The notes beneath the pieces were generated by a model that saw only the letters and a list, made by a program, of their open reading frames with translations, ran no database searches and was not told where the DNA came from. Below, one piece after another: positions 29,826 to 38,989 of a stretch of 64,000 nucleotides of DNA. The DNA is from an uncultured Nonlabens sp. GTDB taxonomy: Bacteria; Bacteroidota; Bacteroidia; Flavobacteriales; Flavobacteriaceae. A program made the position numbers and the translations under genes. The first letter of the stretch is position 1, and each line of letters opens with the position of its first letter. The DNA lies in NCBI GenBank assembly GCA_947491755.1, contig CANLKV010000002.1, positions 62,001-126,000 on the forward strand. Direction: 5' to 3'.

Positions 29826-30830
29826 ATGAAATTACCTTACTATTCCTTTATAATTCCAGTTTACAATCGTCCAGCAGAGCTTGAAAAGTTACTTAAAAGC
29901 CTTAGTGAGTTACAATTCAATCGTGATTTTGAGGTGGTGGTGGTAGAGGATGGTTCAACTATCAGGAGTGATGCTGTTTGTTCTCGCTTTCGCGAAAGCG
30001 TAAACATTTCCTACTTTTTTAAACAAAATAGTGGCCCAGGGGATAGCAGAAACTACGGTATGAAGCGGGCTGCAGGAGATTATTTCGTGATATTAGATAG
30101 CGATTGCATCCTACCACCAGATTATTTACAAACAGTGGATGAACAGCTCAATCGTAGGTTTGTGCATTGCTATGGCGGTCCTGATGCAGCGCATAGTAGC
30201 TTTACAGATCTACAAAAAGCGATTAATTACACGATGACTTCGTTTCTTACTACTGGAGGAATACGCGGTGGTGGTGAACAGTTAGGGAAATTTCAACCTC
30301 GCAGCTTTAATATGGGGTTGAGTCAGGAAGCATTTGAAAAAACCGGTGGATTTAGCGATATCCATCCAGGGGAAGATCCAGACCTAAGTATGCGATTGTG
30401 GCAGCTGGGGTATGAAACAGCTCTTTTTGAAAAAGCTTTTGTTTATCATGAGCGTCGCATCTCGTGGGCTTTATTTTTTAAGCAGGTAAAGAAATTTGGT
30501 GCCGTTCGCGTTATTTTGAATAAATGGCATCCTAGCAGTGCAAAGATGACCTACTGGCTTCCTAGTATTTTTGTAGTTTATGTTCTTATCGCCTTAGTAG
30601 CTATTTTATTAGGTAGTTTGTGGATGGCACTACCGCTGGCCATTTATATGCTTGTGGTGTGGGTGGATGCTGTGATAAAGAGTGGTTTTGCTGTGGGTAC
30701 TAAAAGCATGTTTGCTGTATTTATTCAATTCACGGGTTATGGTTTAGGCTTTTTAAATAGCTATATTCAAATTAACATTAGAAGAAAAGAGGAGCGCAAG
30801 GCTTTTCCCCATTTATTTTTCAATTCATGA
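29826..30830 (+). CDS. Family 2 glycosyltransferase with C-terminal membrane segments
   Basis: The 334-residue protein opens YSFIIPVYNRPAELEKLLKSL, has VEDGST (about 40-45), the DSDC metal motif near 91-94 and a GEDPDLSMRLWQ acceptor motif near 182-193. Two or three membrane helices follow (about 238-300). The donor sugar is unknown. Its four-base overlap with the YbbR gene (ATGA) shows translational coupling. The palindrome copy encodes residues 54-58 (RFRES), the same place relative to the DGST motif as in the glycosyltransferase at 1451-2407. Confidence 0.87.
   Translation: MKLPYYSFIIPVYNRPAELEKLLKSLSELQFNRDFEVVVVEDGSTIRSDAVCSRFRESVNISYFFKQNSGPGDSRNYGMKRAAGDYFVILDSDCILPPDYLQTVDEQLNRRFVHCYGGPDAAHSSFTDLQKAINYTMTSFLTTGGIRGGGEQLGKFQPRSFNMGLSQEAFEKTGGFSDIHPGEDPDLSMRLWQLGYETALFEKAFVYHERRISWALFFKQVKKFGAVRVILNKWHPSSAKMTYWLPSIFVVYVLIALVAILLGSLWMALPLAIYMLVVWVDAVIKSGFAVGTKSMFAVFIQFTGYGLGFLNSYIQINIRRKEERKAFPHLFFNS
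29986..29999. repeat. Iterated palindrome, copy 9
   Basis: Exact core (16-mer 29985-30000), read as RFRES (residues 54-58) in the second family 2 glycosyltransferase. Confidence 0.9.
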
Positions 30831-31762
30831 ATCGATCAAAGTCTAATAGTTTTTTGTTGTTTGTAGCCTTTGTGGTTGTAGCGGCGCTGTTGTGGTTCTT
30901 ATTCAGATACAATAATATATATGAGGAGTATTCAGAAGTACGAATCAAATGGACTAATATACCCGTAGATGTTAAGTTACAAGAAGAATATAACACTCTG
31001 GACGTTCCTGTTAAAATAAGAGCTTCAGGTTTTACCTTGTTATGGATGAAATATACTGCTATCGAGACAACTTTAAACTTTGACGATTATGTGGTACAAA
31101 AAGAGGGTGATTATATATTTGAGCCACAAACAGCGCGCAATACTATCGATCGCTCTATGGGTGGTAATGTTGATATCGTAGAGATTAATAGCACTTCTAT
31201 AAAGATTCCGTACGAGCGTTTTAAGTCAAAAACGGTCCCGTTGATCAAAGATTTTAAAATCAACTTTCAAGGGAATTATCAGATGGTAGGAAAGAGCAAA
31301 TTTGATGTGCCTGTAGTTAAAATCACTGGTAATGATCAATTAATAAGCAGCCTAGATAAGATTGAGGTAAATATTGAGGACGTTACAGTTGATGATACCT
31401 TGAAGATTGTAACCATTGATCTCAATAAATTGTATCCTAATATAAAAGCAGATCCAGAAACGGTTAATTACATTATAAAGGCAGATCAAATGACAGAGGG
31501 CAGCTTTAAAATTCCTGTTACCTTAATAGGAAAATCTCAAGACGTCTCTGTCCAATTAATTCCAGATGTTGTGACTATCGTGTACTCGTCACGATTAGCA
31601 GATTATGACAGTATTTTAAAAGAAGATTTCAAAGCAACTGTCGACCTAAGTGATATTGATAATGGTGAGACTACTGTAGTTCCACAGCTAGAATATAGCA
31701 ACGCTAGAGTAAATGAAGCTAGGGTGCAACCGCCGTCTATTCAAATTTTGGTTATTCAATGA
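30827..31762 (+). CDS. YbbR-domain membrane-anchored protein
   Basis: The 311-residue protein has one N-terminal membrane helix (about 9-26: FLLFVAFVVVAALLWFLF) and a large extracytoplasmic part with YbbR-like repeats (VDVKLQEEYNTLDVPVKIRASGFTLL; VPVVKITGNDQLISSLDKIEVNIEDV; FKIPVTLIGK). YbbR/CdaR proteins regulate the diadenylate cyclase CdaA in Firmicutes. No CdaA gene is visible here, so that link is only a family hint. It overlaps coaE by four bases. Confidence 0.85.
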   Translation: MNRSKSNSFLLFVAFVVVAALLWFLFRYNNIYEEYSEVRIKWTNIPVDVKLQEEYNTLDVPVKIRASGFTLLWMKYTAIETTLNFDDYVVQKEGDYIFEPQTARNTIDRSMGGNVDIVEINSTSIKIPYERFKSKTVPLIKDFKINFQGNYQMVGKSKFDVPVVKITGNDQLISSLDKIEVNIEDVTVDDTLKIVTIDLNKLYPNIKADPETVNYIIKADQMTEGSFKIPVTLIGKSQDVSVQLIPDVVTIVYSSRLADYDSILKEDFKATVDLSDIDNGETTVVPQLEYSNARVNEARVQPPSIQILVIQ

Positions 31763-32361
31763 AAATTGTAGGTCTTACTGGTGGTATAGGCAGCGGTAAA
31801 AGTACTGTGGCTAGAGCCTTTGCAGATATAGGTATTCCTGTATACATAGCTGACGATGCATCAAAACAAATTCTCAACTCTCATCCAGATGCAGTAGAGC
31901 GTGTGATTCAATTATTAGGTGAGGAAGCCTATCACCATAATGCTGACGGTAGTCGAGTAGCTAATAGGGCGTTAATTGCACAAAAGGTTTTTACAAACAA
32001 GGAGCAGTTAACACAGCTTAATAACATCTTACATCCTTTAGTGCACGATCATTTTAAACAATGGCAAGCAGCGCAAGATGCTGTTTATTGTATTTATGAG
32101 GCGGCAATATTATTTGAGAGCGGTGGCTATAAAAATTGTGATACCACGCTATTGATCTATGCACCAGAGGATATCCGGATAAAGCGTGTAGTAATACGCG
32201 ATGGGGTAGAAGAAAGCGCGGTGAGGCAGCGACTGAAAAATCAATGGACGGATAAACAACGATTGGAAAAATCAGATTTTGTAATGATAAATGAAGATCT
32301 TCAATCAATTCGTCTATTTGTAAATAATTTCCATGAATTTATGTTAAAATCAAATATATAA
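31759..32361 (+). CDS. coaE: Dephospho-CoA kinase
   Basis: The 200-residue kinase has the P-loop GLTGGIGSGKST (residues 5-16), the ADDASKQIL motif and IYEAAILFESG for substrate binding. It phosphorylates dephospho-CoA in the last step of CoA synthesis; coaBC of the same pathway is in this window. The reading frame overlaps the YbbR gene by ATGA. A 71-base gap with an inverted repeat separates it from the histidine kinase. Confidence 0.95.
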   Translation: MKIVGLTGGIGSGKSTVARAFADIGIPVYIADDASKQILNSHPDAVERVIQLLGEEAYHHNADGSRVANRALIAQKVFTNKEQLTQLNNILHPLVHDHFKQWQAAQDAVYCIYEAAILFESGGYKNCDTTLLIYAPEDIRIKRVVIRDGVEESAVRQRLKNQWTDKQRLEKSDFVMINEDLQSIRLFVNNFHEFMLKSNI

Positions 32362-32399
32362 TTAGCTATTATGCAAAGTTAAGATTGGGTTAAACCCTA

Positions 32400-32428
32400 T
32401 TTAACAGTTTGCTGAACTGTTAAATTTG
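32400..32428 (+). promoter_or_regulatory. Perfect inverted repeat over a -7 element, upstream of the two-component system
   Basis: Arms of 10 bp, TTTAACAGTT and AACTGTTAAA (32400-32409, 32415-32424), around TGCTG. The right arm overlaps TAAATTTG (32421-32428), which fits a -7 element. The histidine-kinase GTG follows at 32433. It resembles an operator more than a terminator, because no T-tract follows. Confidence 0.55.
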
Positions 32429-32432
32429 TAAA

Positions 32433-33992
32433 GTGCAAAAAAGATTACTCTACATTTTAATAGGCTTGATGAGCCTTTCTCTTATAGGAATCATCGTTGT
32501 TCAAATATATTGGATATCAAATAGTATCGAGTACAATGATGAACAGTTCTCATTTGCGGTAAAACAAACCATGGTAGGTGTTGCCACCGATCTAGAAACT
32601 AGAGAGATAGCAAAATATCAGATGGCAAAGCAAGCCCTGACAGATTCATTAGGGCAACAAGTTCCAGAACGTAAAGTGAGGCGTTTACTTTTAGCTAGAC
32701 AAAGCAAAAGCCTTCTTGAGAACAGTCGGTTGTACAATAATCCGCTGAGTGATGATTACAAGCTTGATCCACAATTTACAGATCTTGATTTAGACAGTAT
32801 TGCGCTCAATCGGCTTATTGAGGGGCGTTACGAACAGATCGAGCCAGAGCGTGGCAGCGATAAAAATAAGAGTAAACCATTTCGTTATTCTGATATAGAT
32901 ATACAACGAAAGATAACTGGAGAGCTGGCTAGCGAGTACTTTAGTATTTTACCACTGCCTCAACGAGTAACTACTGACGAGATCCAGTCGTTAATTGCAA
33001 CAGAATTAGAGAACAGGCAGATCGATACAAAATTTGAATTTGCCATTTACCAGGATGGGTTTGCTACCCGTATTCAATCTGATAATTTTAAATACATTCC
33101 AGAAGCTACATGGGATTACCCCATATTCCGCACTTCTTTTGATAGTGTAGAGCCCTATTATTTGTATCTAAGTATGCCTGGTCGCAAGAAAGTCATCTTT
33201 TCTTCTATCATAGGAATGGCCTTTCTTTCTTTAATATTTACCACAGTAATTGTTGTTGCCTATTCCAGTGCGATCAGTCAGATATTTAAACAACGTCAAA
33301 TCTCACAAATAAAGACTGACTTTATTAACAATATGACGCATGAGTTTAAAACACCTATTGCTACCATTAATCTTGCCCTCGATTCTTTAAAGCACCCTAG
33401 AATTGCAGCAGATCCAGAAAAGGTCAAGAATTATTTGCGTATGATACGAGAGGAAAACAAGCGTATGCATGGTCAGGTAGAAAACGTGTTGCAAATATCA
33501 AAACTCGAGAAAAACGATTTAAATATTAAAAAGTCACGACAGGATATCAATGTGCTTATTGAGGACAGTATATCACATGTTCAGTTGCTGTTAGAAGAAA
33601 AAAACGGCACCATTAAAACGCATTTAGGAGCGCTGCGCACAGTAGTGCTAGGTAATGAGAGTCATTTAACCAACGTTCTAGTCAACATATTAGAAAATGC
33701 GATCAAGTATACTGATGAAGCACCCATCATTGATGTATATACTGAAAACGTAAAGAATAAAATAGTAATAAAAATACGTGATCAGGGGATAGGGATGGGT
33801 AAGTCTGCACAGCGCAAGGCTTTCCAGAAATTTTTCAGGGAGCACACAGGAGATATACATAATGTAAAAGGACATGGCCTGGGGCTCGCTTACTCAAAAA
33901 GAATATTAGAAGATCACCAAGGTGATATTTTTATACAGAGTGTTAAAGGAAAAGGGAGTACCTTTTCTATACACTTGCCACTAATTGTTTAA
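32433..33992 (+). CDS. Sensor histidine kinase, RprX-like
   Basis: The 519-residue kinase starts at GTG. It has two membrane helices (about 4-26 and 250-276) enclosing a periplasmic sensor of some 220 residues. The cytoplasmic part has the H-box HEFKTPIA (about H307), N-box NILENAIKYTDEAP, G1 DQGIGMG and G2 GHGLGLAYSK. Its partner response regulator follows after 17 bases. The pair and its place after coaE match the RprX/RprY system of Bacteroidota. The signal sensed is unknown. Confidence 0.9.
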   Translation: MQKRLLYILIGLMSLSLIGIIVVQIYWISNSIEYNDEQFSFAVKQTMVGVATDLETREIAKYQMAKQALTDSLGQQVPERKVRRLLLARQSKSLLENSRLYNNPLSDDYKLDPQFTDLDLDSIALNRLIEGRYEQIEPERGSDKNKSKPFRYSDIDIQRKITGELASEYFSILPLPQRVTTDEIQSLIATELENRQIDTKFEFAIYQDGFATRIQSDNFKYIPEATWDYPIFRTSFDSVEPYYLYLSMPGRKKVIFSSIIGMAFLSLIFTTVIVVAYSSAISQIFKQRQISQIKTDFINNMTHEFKTPIATINLALDSLKHPRIAADPEKVKNYLRMIREENKRMHGQVENVLQISKLEKNDLNIKKSRQDINVLIEDSISHVQLLLEEKNGTIKTHLGALRTVVLGNESHLTNVLVNILENAIKYTDEAPIIDVYTENVKNKIVIKIRDQGIGMGKSAQRKAFQKFFREHTGDIHNVKGHGLGLAYSKRILEDHQGDIFIQSVKGKGSTFSIHLPLIV

Positions 33993-34009
33993 TAACTAAA
34001 TCAATATTT

Positions 34010-34726
34010 ATGGAAACTGAGAATAAAAAGATTCTACTTGTAGAGGACGACCCAAATTTTGGAACGGTACTGAAAGACTATTTAATCATGAACGATTTTG
34101 ATGTTGTGCATGCAAAAAATGGTATGGAAGGATTTGAGAAGTTCAAAAAGGATAATTATGACCTGTGCATACTAGATGTGATGATGCCTTATAAAGATGG
34201 ATTTACTCTAGCCAAAGAAATCCGTGAGAAAAATGAGGATGTGCCTATCGTATTTCTAACCGCCAAAGCCATGAAAGAAGATGTGCTGCGAGGCTATAAA
34301 GTAGGTGCTGATGATTACTTAAATAAACCTTTCGATAGCGAGGTATTGCTTATGAAGGTCAAAGCAATCATACAGCGCAAGGGGCAAGACAGCATTGCTG
34401 ATTCTAAGGAATTTGAATTTCAAATAGGTAACTTCCATTTAAATTCAAAATTGAGATTCCTTTCTTATAACGATCAAGAGCCTATAAAACTATCTCCTAA
34501 AGAGAATGAATTATTAAGACTTCTAGCGCTTCATTTAAATGACTTGATGCCTAGAGAGCTTGCTTTAACAAAAATCTGGAGGGACGACAATTACTTTACA
34601 TCCCGTTCAATGGACGTTTATATTGCAAAATTACGTAAGTACCTCAAGCCAGATGATAATGTGGAAATTGTGAATATCCATGGAGAAGGTTTCCGTTTAT
34701 TGGTAAAAGATCAAGTCGATTACTAG
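34010..34726 (+). CDS. Response regulator, RprY-like (OmpR family)
   Basis: The 238-residue protein has an N-terminal receiver domain with acidic pocket VEDD (about 11-14), phosphoacceptor Asp in CILDVMMPYKDG (about D56), and conserved TAK and KPF motifs (about K88 to F113). A winged-helix DNA-binding domain follows (about 140-235), with YIAKLRKYL in the recognition helix. It is cotranscribed with the histidine kinase and may bind the inverted repeat upstream of that gene (inference). Confidence 0.93.
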   Translation: METENKKILLVEDDPNFGTVLKDYLIMNDFDVVHAKNGMEGFEKFKKDNYDLCILDVMMPYKDGFTLAKEIREKNEDVPIVFLTAKAMKEDVLRGYKVGADDYLNKPFDSEVLLMKVKAIIQRKGQDSIADSKEFEFQIGNFHLNSKLRFLSYNDQEPIKLSPKENELLRLLALHLNDLMPRELALTKIWRDDNYFTSRSMDVYIAKLRKYLKPDDNVEIVNIHGEGFRLLVKDQVDY

Positions 34727-34736
34727 AAACACTCCT

Positions 34737-35651
34737 TTAAGGTTCCATAAATAATCCTGCCACCTGCCGCACAATTTTTGTGTGGCTGGTGTCGTAGGAA
34801 TACCATTTTACTTGATCATCCTTACGGTACCAGGTCATTTGTCGCTTTGCAAAACGGCGGCTGTTGCGCTTGATAAGTCGTATGGCCTCTTGTAGATCAT
34901 ACTCGCTCTCAAAATAAGGGAATAGCTCCTGGTAACCCACTGTTTTAAGTGGTAGAAGGTCCTTGTAATCGTGCAGCGCTTTGGCCTCGTTTACTAGACC
35001 TCTCTCAATCATGCGGTCTACACGATTGTTTATACGCGTATACAAAATATCTCTAGGAGCCTCTAGTCCCACTTTTATGGTATGAAAAGGTCGGGACTCT
35101 TTTTCTTGATTTAAATAATCAGAATATTTATTACCACTTGCTGCATATACAGCTAGCGCGCGTATCACGCGTCGTGGATTATCAAGATCTGCCATTTCTG
35201 CATAGTGTGGATCCACACGGTGAAGCCTTTGGACAAGATGAGCAATGCCGTGATCTTCCAACTCCTGATTTAAAGTATCCAATACCGTTGATGGTACTTC
35301 TGGAAAATGGTCGAGGCCTTCTGTAACCGCTTTCTCATATAACGCGCTTCCCCCTACCATAACTACAACCTCTTGTTTTTCAAACAAACGTTTTAACGTT
35401 GCCATCGCTTGTTTTTCAAAATCGCCAGCGGTATAAGGTTCGTGTATACTTATGTTTTGGATAAAATGATGTGGCGCTTGATTTAATTCATCAGGCTCTG
35501 GTACTGCTGTTCCTATATTCATTTCCTTATAAAACTGACGAGAATCACAAGAAATGACGTGGGTGTTGTACGCTTTCGCGAAAGCGATACTCAAAGCCGT
35601 CTTTCCTACAGCGGTAGGTCCTATTATGCTAATTAAAGTTTTATTCAACAT
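34737..35651 (-). CDS. miaA: tRNA dimethylallyltransferase MiaA
   Basis: The 304-residue enzyme has the P-loop GPTAVGKTAL (11-20), SCDSRQFYKEMNIGT (the DSxQ-type substrate motif, about 34-48) and RYxRRQMTWYRKD-like text near the C-terminus (FAKRQMTWYRKDD). It adds a dimethylallyl group to A37 of tRNAs reading UNN codons. It overlaps the channel gene by 11 bases. Residues 23-27 (AFAKA), in the helix after the P-loop, are encoded by an iterated palindrome. Confidence 0.95.
   Translation of the reverse strand: MLNKTLISIIGPTAVGKTALSIAFAKAYNTHVISCDSRQFYKEMNIGTAVPEPDELNQAPHHFIQNISIHEPYTAGDFEKQAMATLKRLFEKQEVVVMVGGSALYEKAVTEGLDHFPEVPSTVLDTLNQELEDHGIAHLVQRLHRVDPHYAEMADLDNPRRVIRALAVYAASGNKYSDYLNQEKESRPFHTIKVGLEAPRDILYTRINNRVDRMIERGLVNEAKALHDYKDLLPLKTVGYQELFPYFESEYDLQEAIRLIKRNSRRFAKRQMTWYRKDDQVKWYSYDTSHTKIVRQVAGLFMEP
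35572..35585. repeat. Iterated palindrome, copy 10
   Basis: Exact core (16-mer 35571-35586) in miaA, read as AFAKA (residues 23-27) directly after the P-loop. Confidence 0.9.
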
Positions 35652-36519
35652 CTAATGAATACCCACACTTATGGCAAAATTGTGCCCCATCCTGATGCTT
35701 TCGATGGTTACAGTTTTGACAAACTTGTGTGTTGACATGTCTATAATTAGGATCTTGTACTGGATCCTTTTCTGCCTTTTTTAAATCGCTGCTCTGGGTA
35801 TATTCAGCGCTAACTATTCCCGTCGGTACCGCTATAATTCCATAACCCATAATCATAATTATGGTTGCTATTAATTGTCCCAACGGTGTGACTGGCGCAA
35901 TGTCACCAAAACCTACAGTAGTCAAAGTTACAATGCACCAATATATGGAAACTGGAATACTTACAAAGCCGCTATCTGCACCTTCTACCAGGTACATAAC
36001 GGTGCCCATGATGATGGAGATAACGAGCACGGCAAAGAGAAAAACAGATATTTTGGGCAAGCTAGAGCGTATGGCTCTCTTTAATTTATCGGATTCCCCT
36101 ATAAATCTTGTTATTTTGAGTATTCTAAAAACTCTCAATAGGCGCAAGGAGCGTACTGCTATAAGTGCGTTAAATCCACCAGGTAGTAAAAAGGTGAGAT
36201 AAAGCGGGATGGTTGAAAGTAAATCAATGATCCCGTAAAAGCTGAAAATATACTTTGAGGGCTTATTAATCGCTACAATGCGCAGCACATACTCAATGGT
36301 AAAAAATATAGTAATCACCCATTCTGCCGCGATAAATTGTTCCCGATACAATGCGCCTAGTTGGGGCACACTCTCCAGCAAAACTAGAATGACACTAATT
36401 ATAATAATGATGAGTAAAACTACATCAAACCATTTACCAGCACGTGTGTCTGCTTCATAAATGACTTCATGTAGTTTTTTTCTCCAGTTACTACCTTCAC
36501 CTGTTTGCAGGGTTGACAT
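35641..36519 (-). CDS. Voltage-gated-like potassium channel with C-terminal zinc ribbon
   Basis: The 292-residue membrane protein has a six-helix voltage-gated layout. An arginine-rich S4-like helix is seen (AVRSLRLLRVFRILKITRF, about 121-139), and the pore selectivity filter is TLTTVGFGDI (about 197-206). After the last helix the tail ends with two CxxC pairs (CQNCNHRKHQDGAQFCHKCG, about 266-285), a rubredoxin-like zinc ribbon. The filter GFG rather than GYG is a common bacterial variant. The stop overlaps miaA by 11 bases. Confidence 0.87.
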   Translation of the reverse strand: MSTLQTGEGSNWRKKLHEVIYEADTRAGKWFDVVLLIIIIISVILVLLESVPQLGALYREQFIAAEWVITIFFTIEYVLRIVAINKPSKYIFSFYGIIDLLSTIPLYLTFLLPGGFNALIAVRSLRLLRVFRILKITRFIGESDKLKRAIRSSLPKISVFLFAVLVISIIMGTVMYLVEGADSGFVSIPVSIYWCIVTLTTVGFGDIAPVTPLGQLIATIIMIMGYGIIAVPTGIVSAEYTQSSDLKKAEKDPVQDPNYRHVNTQVCQNCNHRKHQDGAQFCHKCGYSLDVE

Positions 36520-36521
36520 AC

Positions 36522-38933
36522 CTAGTTTTTAGGGAATTTACTAGGGTTAAATTCATGCATGATGTCATATACCTTGTCAAATATGTCGTCTATGCTAGGT
36601 TTAGAGAAGTAATCTCCATCTGTACCATAAGCGGGACGATGTTCTTGAGCTGTGAGGCACTGCGGTTTGCTGTCTAGGTAGCGCCATGCATCCTGCTCGT
36701 CCACAATTTGACTTAAAATAAAAGCACTCGCACCACCAGGAACATCCTCGTCTACTACAAGTAATCGATTAGTTTTTTGAATGCTTTGAACACATTCTTT
36801 TGCAAGATCAAAAGGTAATAAGGATTGTATGTCAACTACTTCTACATTAATGTCGACGGTCTCTAGCAAGGTGGCTGCTTCCATTACAAGGCGTAAGGTG
36901 GAACCGTAGGAAACGATGGTTATGTCATCTCCATCTTTTAATTTTTCTACCTTTCCTATCGGTGTTTTAAATTCCCCCAGGTTGTTAGGCATTTTTTCTT
37001 TTAAACGGTAACCATTGAGACATTCTACAACCAGTGCTGGATCATCAGACTCTAGTAATGTGTTATAAAAACCAGCTGCCTGTGTCATGTTGCGTGGTAC
37101 AAGCACGTGTATACCGCGTACTAGGTTAATGATACCTCCCATAGGAGATCCACTGTGCCATATACCTTCTAGACGGTGGCCGCGGGTACGTATAATAAGC
37201 GGTGCCTTTTGTTTACCAGCTGTGCGATACTGTACTGTCGCCAGATCATCACTCATCAATTGTATGCAGTACAATAAGTAATCTAGATATTGGATTTCTG
37301 CGATAGGACGCAAACCTCTCATGGCCATACCTATACCTTGCCCTAAAATAGTAGCCTCGCGTATACCTGTATCAGATACACGCAACTCGCCATATTTATC
37401 CTGCATGCCTTCTAGGCCCTGGTTGACATCGCCTATAGTTCCTGCATCCTCACCAAATATGAGTGTCTCTGGATATTTTTCAAAAAGTGCATCAAAATTA
37501 TCGCGCATGATCAAACGTGCGTCTACAACTTCTGCATTATCATCATAGGTTGGTGCTACAGCTTCTACCTTCAATGGTGACCATTGGGACTGACTGTATA
37601 AATGACTACCATACGTACTTTTTTGATGCGATGTATAGTTGGTAAGCCATGCTCTCAATTCAACAATAGCATTATTTGATTCCTTTAAGGTCATGCGCAA
37701 AATACTACGCACACCCTCTAGCAGCTCCTTGTTAATCAGTTCTTTTTCACCCTTTAATTTTGTAATGATAGGATCAATAAAATTCTTGTTGTTAGATGAG
37801 CTTGCTACTTTTTCCAGTAAAGGGATCACCTCGTCACGTTTTGCAACTGTTTTTTTTGCGTAAGATTCCCAGGCAGCTTTTTTCCCTTCTCTTACAGCTT
37901 TTTTAATGTCTTTTTCTATCTTTTCAAGCTCCTCTACTGTAGCGAGATCACTATTGAGAATCCACTCTTTAAACTTTACATTACAGTCGTGGTTTCTTTC
38001 CCAATCCAGACGATCAGCATCTTTATAACGCTCATGAGATCCACTAGTAGAGTGTCCTTGTGGTTGTGTGAGTTCTTGTACGTGGATCATTACAGGTACA
38101 TGCTCATCTCTGGCAATTGCTCCTGCTTTCTCATAAGTGGCTACCAGCTCTGGGTAATCCCACCCTGCAACCTCAAATAATTCAAAACCAGCATCTTGCT
38201 CATCACGTTGAAAACCCGATTGAATTTTACTAATGTTTTCTTTTGTAGTTTGATGTCTCGCATGCACGCTTATCCCATAATCGTCGTCCCAGACGCTTAT
38301 CACCATAGGCACTTGTAAAACACCAGCAGCGTTAAAGGTTTCCCAGAAATGCCCCTCGCTTGTACTAGCATTTCCTATGGTACCCCAGGCCACTTCATTT
38401 CCATTGTTTGAAAACTGATTTTCTTTATCAAGGACGTTACTGTTTCTAAACACTTTTGATGCTTGTGCCAGACCTAATAATCGTGGCATCTGTCCAGCAG
38501 TAGGTGAAATATCTGCACTAGAATTTTTTTGATCAACAAGTCTCTTCCACGAGCCGTCCTCGTTCAGGCTGTGAGTGGCAAAATGACCACCCATCTGACG
38601 GCCAGCACTCATAGGTTCCTGCTCAATATCTGTATTTGCATACAACCCAGCAAAAAACTCTTGAATACTTAATTGTCCTATAGCCATCATGAAGGTTTGA
38701 TCGCGGTAGTACCCACTGCGCCAGTCCCCATTCTTAAAGGCTCTAGCCCAGGCTAGTTGAGGTACCTCTTTTCCATCACCAAAGATTCCAAACTTTGCCT
38801 TGCCTGTCAACACCTCACGTCGTCCCAGAAGGCTGCATTCACGACTGGTTACCGCAATACGATAATCCTTAAGGACTTCTTTCTTAAAATCGTCCTTGCG
38901 CAATTCATTCTGGGTCGTTTCTTCTACTTGCAT
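36522..38933 (-). CDS. 2-Oxoacid dehydrogenase E1, alpha-beta fusion
   Basis: The 803-residue protein joins an alpha subunit (about 1-420, with the thiamine-diphosphate motif GNEVAWGTIGNASTSEGHFWE) to a beta subunit (about 470-800, VFGED-like LIFGEDAGTIGDVNQG and the catalytic region GHRLEGIWHSGSPMGGI). In most bacteria the two are separate genes. In Bacteroidota this fusion serves the branched-chain 2-oxoacid (2-oxoisovalerate) dehydrogenase. The E2 and E3 genes are not in the window. The gene stands two bases upstream of the channel gene on the same strand. Confidence 0.9.
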   Translation of the reverse strand: MQVEETTQNELRKDDFKKEVLKDYRIAVTSRECSLLGRREVLTGKAKFGIFGDGKEVPQLAWARAFKNGDWRSGYYRDQTFMMAIGQLSIQEFFAGLYANTDIEQEPMSAGRQMGGHFATHSLNEDGSWKRLVDQKNSSADISPTAGQMPRLLGLAQASKVFRNSNVLDKENQFSNNGNEVAWGTIGNASTSEGHFWETFNAAGVLQVPMVISVWDDDYGISVHARHQTTKENISKIQSGFQRDEQDAGFELFEVAGWDYPELVATYEKAGAIARDEHVPVMIHVQELTQPQGHSTSGSHERYKDADRLDWERNHDCNVKFKEWILNSDLATVEELEKIEKDIKKAVREGKKAAWESYAKKTVAKRDEVIPLLEKVASSSNNKNFIDPIITKLKGEKELINKELLEGVRSILRMTLKESNNAIVELRAWLTNYTSHQKSTYGSHLYSQSQWSPLKVEAVAPTYDDNAEVVDARLIMRDNFDALFEKYPETLIFGEDAGTIGDVNQGLEGMQDKYGELRVSDTGIREATILGQGIGMAMRGLRPIAEIQYLDYLLYCIQLMSDDLATVQYRTAGKQKAPLIIRTRGHRLEGIWHSGSPMGGIINLVRGIHVLVPRNMTQAAGFYNTLLESDDPALVVECLNGYRLKEKMPNNLGEFKTPIGKVEKLKDGDDITIVSYGSTLRLVMEAATLLETVDINVEVVDIQSLLPFDLAKECVQSIQKTNRLLVVDEDVPGGASAFILSQIVDEQDAWRYLDSKPQCLTAQEHRPAYGTDGDYFSKPSIDDIFDKVYDIMHEFNPSKFPKN

Positions 38934-38989
38934 ATCTCAATTAATGGGTTTGCACAAAGATAATGAAACCCTATGCAGATACAAGGAAA

